NCBI GenBank assembly: GCA_036927565.1
Contig: JAYESD010000004.1
Coordinates: 93,748,942 to 93,812,941, forward strand
Direction: 5' to 3'
DNA: 64,000 nt
Source of the DNA: Tuctoria greenei
Taxonomy: Eukaryota; Streptophyta; Magnoliopsida; Poales; Poaceae
Shown: one piece after another, positions 57,491 to 64,000 of the stretch
Position numbering within the stretch: position 1 is the stretch's first letter
How the letters are laid out: each line of letters begins with the position of its first letter
Position numbers and translations under genes: made by a program
The notes under the pieces: model-generated
What the model was told of the DNA's origin: nothing
The model's input: only the letters and a program-made list of their open reading frames with translations
The model's database searches: none

Positions 57491-57493
57491 ATC

Positions 57494-60416
57494 TGTGACG
57501 CCCGGTTCCAAAAACTGAACCAAGCTAACGCATATGTGTGCCCAGGATGTTCAACACACATACACGAGTGCAATCACAAAAGAGTATATAGAAAATTACC
57601 ACAGAACAAGATTAATTATCAGATTTATTACACAAACCATATCATCCTCGAATACAAGCTCTAATGAATATTAATGACAAGTTCAACTAATGCAGCGGAA
57701 ATAAACTAATTAAGCAACTAAAGCAACTATGCAGCATAAGCGACAGGGTATATATGCGCAGCTCCAATCAACACCACAGGCAAAGTTGACGGTAGACACG
57801 GCCTAGAACTCCGCATTATCGCCATTAAACTCCCAATCCTGACCTGCAACTGTTGGGGTGGGGGATTGCAAGAGTGAGTACATGTCGTACTCAGCAAGTG
57901 TGGAAAGTATGACATGTGGCTGATTCAAATGACGACAATAATAATGGCAAAGTGCTGAAAAGTACAGTAAAACATTTGAAAAGCAATATATCATATTATG
58001 TGAAGTGAACCCATCATAAACCATGTAACCATAATAATACCAGTCCATAAATCACCATTACCAATAACCATAATCAATGTCATAAACCATAATTCCATCC
58101 ATAACCATAACCATAACCATAATATCAACCATAACCATTACCAAACCATAACCATTACCAAACCATAACCATTACCAAACCATAACCATTACCAAACCAT
58201 AACCATCCCAAACCATAACCATCCCAAATCCCAATTTCTCTCTAATCATGGAAGTTGTCCAGGTGCTCATAACCGGGAGCACGGCTATCATGATAGGTTT
58301 AATTAACTCTGCAGAGTTTGTACCTCTTTACCCACGTGTTCGTGATTTCATCACCTTTCGGCGACTAAGAATCTCCCTTATGCCCATGACCCGTCGGTCA
58401 TATTACACACTTCCGTTGGTGTGTGGCCAAGAGATCACAAAATAGCCTTTATAAAGGGATTACTAGTCTATTCAGACCCCGCTGAGGTTTCACCGGTGGC
58501 GATGCCTCCAACTGAGCACATCTTCAACCAAGGGCCCCCTCTTGAGCCATTCGGATCCCAGGGTAGTCTCACCAATCATCAACAACCCAATCTGACTACC
58601 CCTTCCCCGAGCATCCACAATGGTCCAAATAGCACTAGGAAAGCCCTAATTAATCAGCTACGCCGCACCCATACTTGGCCTCGTGGTGGCACTGTAGTCC
58701 TGGCTTATTCTCGCATGAACCGGTCCTTAGATCTAAAGCAAGCAAACCACCATAACATCCAACCCATCCACATACCAGGCTTGCTTAGGTCACCCATTAC
58801 CATACCGTATCGACCAGTTCACATTAACCAGAATATCATTAATACATAATTAAATGTGTAGTGTTGGTTTTTCCATCCAAATTAATTAAGCGAAGCAAAA
58901 AGGTAAAAACCCTTCTCGACTCTCTACCATATATTCCAGGTGACAAGGGTGGTTAAACACAGCTAGTAAACTTCCTACCATAGGATTCCCGTCAATTTGA
59001 CACAAGCATGCAGTTCGCAAACAAAACATTTGTTTTAAAACAGGATCAATATGCTTCAAGGACACTTGCCTTGCTCTTGTTGTTGATCAGGATCAAAGCC
59101 TTCGAACTCTCGATGCTGGAGATCCCCCGCGGCACTCTCTAGCGCAAATCCGTCTAATCCACACAATAAACATACAAGACAAGAAACACAATCAAAGAGT
59201 GCACAAATATTACTCAATATGACATGACATGTATGATTAATGCAAATGCAAGTTAGAACTCATTACTAGATTGCTTTTAATGATAACTAACTAGTTCTAA
59301 TAGCTTTCAACAAGTTTATACGGGTTTGGGGTCGATTAGATCAAATTTTAGAATTAATTCAACACAATTTAACCAGAAAGATCGGACTAGTCTGCTAGGG
59401 ACCGGACAAGTCTGCACTCTGCGAGATCAGCGGATTAGGGTTTTCTAAATCGACGTGAATTTGGAGATTAGGGGTTGAATTCACGTAAGGAAAAGAGAAT
59501 AGAAGGTATACCAGGTGTTTAGAACTCCAATGAACCAAGAAACTTGGAGGTAACACTTGGATCTTGATGATCTAGGGTTGGTGATGAACTTGGAGATGAA
59601 TTGGTGGTGAAGGACGAAACTTGGTGGAGATCTTGATCCTCCTTCGTTTCCTCCTCTTCTTCCTCTTGCTTGGGATCTTCTCCTCCCTCCTTGATGGTGG
59701 CTCCCCACGAACTAGGGTTTGGGTGGGTGGAAAAGTGGCAAATAGATGTCAAACCAAGGGGTTGGGCTGTTTATATAGAGGTGGAGGCTAGGGTTAGATG
59801 GATCTCGAGTTTTGGGATGAGTAGAGGCCGGTTTAGAGTCCCACATGGGCTCTAAAAGAGTTAGGCACGACGTTCCTAGGCCCACTTAACGTGAAACCCA
59901 AGAAACAAGTCGTAAAACAACAGATCAACTTGGAGTCGCGAAATATCGGACAAGTCCGGACAGGACCGGACTAGTCCGAAGTCGTCCAGAGAGAAAATCG
60001 GACAAGTCTAGCCAAAAATCGGACAAGTCCGAATTTGAACAGAGAGGAAAAACGGACAAGTCCGCTGGAACACCGGACTAGTCCGGAAAAGTCCAGGGAC
60101 TTAGCAAATTTTCAAGGATTCATGGACTATCGGACTAGTCCGCACAAAATCGGACAAGTCCGAAAGTTTCCAGAGCCAAAATAGGACTAGTCCGCAGCAA
60201 AAACGGACTAGTCCGTTTTTAGTCAGAGAGAAATCGGACTAGTCCTCAGTAAAATCGGACTAGTCCGCACTTTCCTGCGTTTTAAGTGCTGTTTTGCTCC
60301 AAATCAATTTTAAATGCTCCGAATCAATTTTAAACTCGTTCCTCTTGATGTGGGTTAATGTTAAACATGTATATGAGTGTATGCAAGGCATGATGCATGA
60401 AAATGAGGGTGTTACA
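57494..60416 (-). repeat. Tekay 5' LTR (2923 bp)
   Basis: Near-identical to 49736-52657. The minus-strand order is a palindrome array (59945-60275), TATA (plus 59770-59778), a leader, two palindromes (59384-59418) and the minisatellite (58092-58228). Confidence 0.94.
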
Positions 60417-60798
60417 GATTGGTGGATGAAGGGGGAGAGATTGGTGGATAAGGCATTTAGATAGGGGGAGAGATTGAGAGTTCTACTTAGTTATTAGAGG
60501 GAAAGATTGATCCATGATTGGACTTATGTTTTTATGTCTAAAACTCTAGACTTAATCCATATCAATTGTGATTTTATGCTTGATTTACATGCTTGTCTTG
60601 CATATTTGTTGCCTTATCACAATTTATGAGCACATCACTTAGGCACTCCACCATAACATGTATATGTATGAGAACTCTCTCAAATCTCTCTTACTCATGA
60701 TGCATACATTGAGGGGGAGTCTCTCATACAAATAAATGTTATGAAAAACAAATTATTATCCTTTTTGTTGAAGTCTTAATGTGTTGTCATCAATCACC
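60417..60798 (+). other. SIRE C 3' UTR, second part
   Basis: Resumes after the Tekay target duplication with two more AAGGGGGAGAGATTG-like units (about 60430 and 60463), then AT-rich sequence with no ORF. Confidence 0.7.
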
Positions 60799-60812
60799 AA
60801 AAAGGGGGAGAT
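60799..60812 (+). promoter_or_regulatory. Polypurine tract of SIRE C
   Basis: AAAAAGGGGGAGAT abutting TGAAAGTGCATC at 60813. Confidence 0.88.
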
Positions 60813-61947
60813 TGAAAGTGCATCTAGGCATCCCCGTGGGTATTGGATGATTGATGACGACAATTAAGAGTCTAATGAGCTAAGTTGATCCTAAGCACAA
60901 GTGCAATGATTGAAATGAGATGAAACCCTTCAAAAAGGAAAAGGACATAACGGGCGTCAAAGGCTCAAGAAGTAGAAATTAGGGTTTCTATGAAGATGAG
61001 CTTATATGAGCCGTGTCATGTGAAAGGGTGGATGTATCATGTGCATTGAGATCATTCTAGAGGGCTCAAAGTGGTGGTTTAGAGAAAAACCTAAGTGAGA
61101 AGCCAAAATGAGGAAAAACCCTATGAGGCCGGACTAGTCCGGCCAGGCAGACTAGTCCGTTTTGAGACAGACCAAACATCTCTGGAGTGTTTCTTAGTGA
61201 ATTTGGAGCTAAGTCCCAAAAGACCGGACTTGTCCATTTTTGGACGGACCAAAGCTCTCTAGAGAAGTTAGCACTTGTCTGTATGGGTATGGACTAGTCC
61301 GTTTGAGACTTAGTGAGATAAACTGAGAGAAACCCTAGAGGGACGGACTAGTCCGCCCCCTGTGGCCAGACTAGTCCGGGCCTACACAAATGAGTCTGTT
61401 TTGAGCCGGACTAGTCCGGGCCTACACAGATGAGTCCGTTTTGAGTCGGACTAAACCCTTCTGTCCTACTTCGGACTAGTCCATTGTGGACTGGACTAGT
61501 TTGTTGTTTAGTGACCATTTGAATTTGGAAATTTGGCGGGTAGCGTGACGATCATCGCGCAGTGTGGCAGTTGTCGGGACCTGACCATAGGGCCGGACTA
61601 GTCCAGGGCACGATGCCAGACTAGTCCGCCCTTCTGCTGAGGTCAGCAGAAGGGGCTCGGGACCCCTATAAAAAGGGGACTCCCGGCCTCATTTGAAGAA
61701 GTCTTCAACCCTAGCGCTGCCACAAGTAACCAAGAGCCTTCCAAAGCCTTCTACTCGTCCTACTAGCCCTCTAAGACCAAATCTTGAAGAGATTGGGGTT
61801 TGGGGAGGAGAGTAAAGGAAGATCATCGCGCTTTGGCTCTCTGTTCGATCTCTTTGCACATTGTGATTGTGTTTTGTGGCGTGTGTGAGTTGAGCTTCAT
61901 GTGCTCCTCATTGTATTGATTTGTGGGAGCCTCAACTTGTGAGTAGC
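60813..61947 (+). repeat. SIRE C 3' LTR, interrupted by SIRE D
   Basis: Matches the 5' LTR through GAGTAGC, then breaks at 61948. It contains a palindrome array (61130-61630), the same 22-bp inverted repeat (about 61632-61653) and CTATAAAAAGGGG. About 465 bp of LTR should resume beyond the right edge. Confidence 0.9.
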
Positions 61948-63393
61948 TGTAAAGATCGAATGCCCAAGAGGGGGGGTGAATTGGGCTTCTTTCAAAATTT
62001 AAAGCGATAAAAACTTAATTACTAAAGGCCCAATTCCCTATGCAAACAACATATGCATTCAAGTGAATAGTAACTTTGCGGTATATGAAATGCATAAGTG
62101 TAAGGGAAGAGGAAGAAGGCGCAAACTCCCAAGGAGACACGAAGACACGGAGATTTATCCCGTGGTTCAGCAAGATCGTCAAGATCTTCCTACATCCACG
62201 TTGTGGCACCCACCAAAGGGTATAGCCACTCCCAAGTCACCGAGACCAGGGATCTTCACTATACTTCTCTGTTCCCCAACCTCGGCAAGGTGGAGCTCAA
62301 GCCTTGTACAAGTTGGATCCTCCGGGCTTCCACAACCGTCTTGGCAAGCTCCGAAAGGCTCTCTCCAATACAATCACCAAGTGACACTCCCTTACAGCTC
62401 TCACTACACTATAGACTCCAATCACCAAGAATGGAAGCACACAAGCACTATCTCTAGTAAGCTCTAGCCTATCTCTTGGTGTGTAAGTGGTGTAAGTGAT
62501 GTAGAAGTGGTAGCTCAACATCTTGAATGCTTGAGAATGTGTAGAGTAGCTCTGGTTATCAAGACTTGTCGAATAGACTGGTTCAAGGGGTATAAATAGC
62601 CAGCCTCCACGAAATAGCCATTGGAAAGTAGGCTGACATCACTGTTCTGCAAACATCGGATGATCCGATGTTCTCCCTTCAGTTATCATCGGTCGAATCC
62701 AAATTAGCTGATGTCACTGTGTCAGATATGATTGTTGTTAGACCGATGTTACACTTGCCTTCTCATTGGATGATCCGGTGGCACTTCATCCAGAATTGGT
62801 TCAGAATTAATGCTTACTGGAGTGATCGACCGATGTGTTTATAGTTGTACATCGGATGGTCCGGTGTTACACTTGGTCCAGGGAGATTGCTTACTATATT
62901 GTTGGACCGATGTAACATCCCCTTCATCATCGGATGATCCGGTGAGTACTTAGTTCTGAGGTCTTCTTCTTCTTCTGCTAAACCAACTCGACCAATGTAT
63001 AGTTTTCTGGAAACATCGGTTGATCCGGTGAGTTGATTTTGTTTGCTTCGAGTTGTTCTAAGTGATTCTTTTGTAATTTGCTCGATTGACCTCTTAGACA
63101 TTGGTTTGAAATATTCTTCTGATGATTATCAAGCATTGAGTGCTGTCAATATTGGTTGAATAATTTTGACATATGAGCTTTTTATTCTAATCTTCATAAA
63201 AATCGATTGACCTCATAGAATAATTGTTTAGGGGTCTCAAATTATATCCAATGAGCAGTAGATGATATTCATATAAATTTCATTTGATTGTGATGAGTGA
63301 TATGGGAGACCTTGCATTCACAAATTCATTAGTAAAATCCAACGGTTGTCATTAGTCACTGAAACCATACCTCATGGGGCCTAGATGCTTTCA
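61948..63393 (-). repeat. SIRE D 3' LTR (about 1446 bp)
   Basis: Homologous along its length to the SIRE B LTRs in reverse orientation but visibly diverged. It holds a CATCGGATGATCCG-type array (62640-63035), the reverse complement of the B array. The end CTTTCA at 63393 abuts the polypurine tract. Confidence 0.9.
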
Positions 63394-63407
63394 ATCTCCC
63401 CCTTTTT
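63394..63407 (-). promoter_or_regulatory. Polypurine tract of SIRE D
   Basis: Plus strand ATCTCCCCCTTTTT; on the minus strand it is the same AAAAAGGGGGAGAT as in A, B and C. Confidence 0.88.
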
Positions 63408-63745
63408 GGTGATTGATGACAACACAACGAGTAAAGCATAATAGTAATGAATTTAAGAATGCGATACTCAAGAGGATATGCAATAAGTACAAGATTTAAC
63501 ACACTTAAACTTGAAGGCTCAAAAACGATCAATAACTTGAAAGCTTAATGATCAATAACTCAAGAGAATTAAGTGGCACACGAATACTCATTAAATAGCA
63601 AAAGAGTAGCAAATCTCCAAATTACAAAAGACTCCCAAAAAGATAAACTCCCCCTACAGCTAGGACTCCCCCTGGGACTAAGCTAACCCTCCCTCTGACT
63701 CTTCTCCCCCTTTGGCATCAAGACACCAAAAAGGAAGCCGAGTGC
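63408..63745 (-). other. SIRE D 3' untranslated region
   Basis: AT-rich with several CTCCCCC copies (plus strand). It contains the reverse complement of the shared TTGATGCCAAAGGGGGAG block (about 63706-63723), just after the env-like stop codon. Confidence 0.65.
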
Positions 63746-64000
63746 CTAAGGATCCTGAGCGCTCGGGGCGATGACGAACTGGTCACCGTCGGGGGTGCTG
63801 TCGTTGGAGCTGCTGCCTGCTGCTGCCGAAGCTGGAGTGGAGGAGACCGGAGCTACGGGAGCTGCTGTCAGTGCCTACTGAGTCTGGACTGCTGGCAACG
63901 GGGCACTGACAACCAATGTCGGCGTCTGCTGGAAAAGCGTCATAGCCGGCAGAGGAGAGTGGATAGGAGCGCCTGAAGCTAGGAGAGGTGACATGCTGAT
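63746..64000 (-). pseudogene. SIRE D env-like ORF, C-terminal end (runs off window)
   Basis: About 84 codons homologous to the Pro/Ala-rich end of the element B third ORF (SMSPLLAS.APIHSPLPA, LFQQTPT, DQFVIAPS). TAG at 63875-63877 (minus) interrupts it; the terminal stop is TAG at 63746-63748. The rest lies beyond the right edge. Confidence 0.82.

Larger units (their letters stand above)
49736..60416 (-). mobile_element. Complete Tekay/Del-type chromovirus (10,681 bp, minus strand)
   Basis: Two LTRs of 2922 and 2923 bp, flanked by GATTG on both sides (49731-49735 and 60417-60421). The primer site is of tRNA-iMet type and the polypurine tract is AAGGGGGGTAGG. Gag-pol ends in a chromodomain, as in the Tekay (Del) lineage. 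The element lies in the 3' UTR of SIRE C in opposite orientation. LTRs differ by roughly a few percent by eye. Confidence 0.95.
39887..61947 (+). mobile_element. SIRE-type Ty1/copia element C with nested Tekay element
   Basis: 5' LTR, primer site, degenerate gag, pol and env-like ORF, a 3' UTR split by the Tekay insertion (49736-60416), a polypurine tract and a 3' LTR that stops at 61947, where SIRE D begins. It is closely related to element A in gag and pol motifs and in LTR palindromes. The LTRs differ by many substitutions and indels, so it is much older than B. Confidence 0.92.
61948..64000 (-). mobile_element. SIRE-type element D (family of B), 3' part, minus strand
   Basis: Begins at 61948 with TGTAAAGATCG, the reverse complement of a B-type LTR end. 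LTR 61948-63393, polypurine tract, 3' UTR and the C-terminus of the env-like ORF follow on the minus strand, then the window ends. The left target duplication should be GTAGC (61943-61947). Confidence 0.9.

Overview
The window is wholly repetitive plant nuclear DNA: a nest of LTR retrotransposons from a large genome, most likely a grass (Poaceae). The evidence is three Ty1/copia elements of the SIRE/Maximus type plus the end of a fourth (each with gag, pol and a third 'env-like' ORF), Ty3/gypsy elements of Athila, Reina-like and Tekay/Del type, tRNA-iMet type primer sites, an En/Spm-type CACTA fragment, and no bacterial-style gene organisation. I found no intact host gene.

Layout. 1-9226: 3' part of SIRE element A (+), apparently inserted in the 3' LTR of an Athila-type gypsy element (9227-17908, minus). 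17909-18740: a decayed LTR-like remnant. 18741-20884: a CACTA end with subterminal repeats, a transposase-associated domain and a ~245-bp fold-back. 20885-21059 and 33285-34313: unidentified DNA split by SIRE element B (21060-33284, +), which is complete, has a perfect ATGGG target duplication and LTRs about 99% identical by eye. 34314-37350: 3' part of another copia element (minus). 37350-39886: 3' part of a Reina-like chromovirus (+). 39887-61947: SIRE element C (+), heavily mutated, with a complete Tekay element (49736-60416, minus, target duplication GATTG) inside its 3' untranslated region. Its 3' LTR is interrupted at 61948 by SIRE element D (minus, same family as B), which runs off the right edge.

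In each SIRE element gag supplies the capsid, with a CCHC zinc knuckle and long coiled coil. Pol is in another frame and gives protease, integrase, reverse transcriptase and RNase H. A third ORF of unknown function follows a spacer of about 1 kb. Element B keeps a full 1086-codon pol; its only visible coding lesions are three TAG codons. Element A has a broken pol but an intact third ORF of 519 codons.

The most interesting signal is not a gene. Dense arrays of short palindromes (CGGACTAGTCCG, CGGACAAGTCCG, CGGATCATCCG, all of the form CGGA-N3/4-TCCG) lie upstream of the TATA boxes in LTRs of SIRE and of the unrelated Tekay element. They recur between pol and the third ORF, and once inside the gag coding sequence in frame. 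With conserved splice-acceptor-like sites before pol and before the third ORF, this suggests a shared cis-regulatory module and spliced subgenomic mRNAs. That is a hypothesis, not something the sequence proves.
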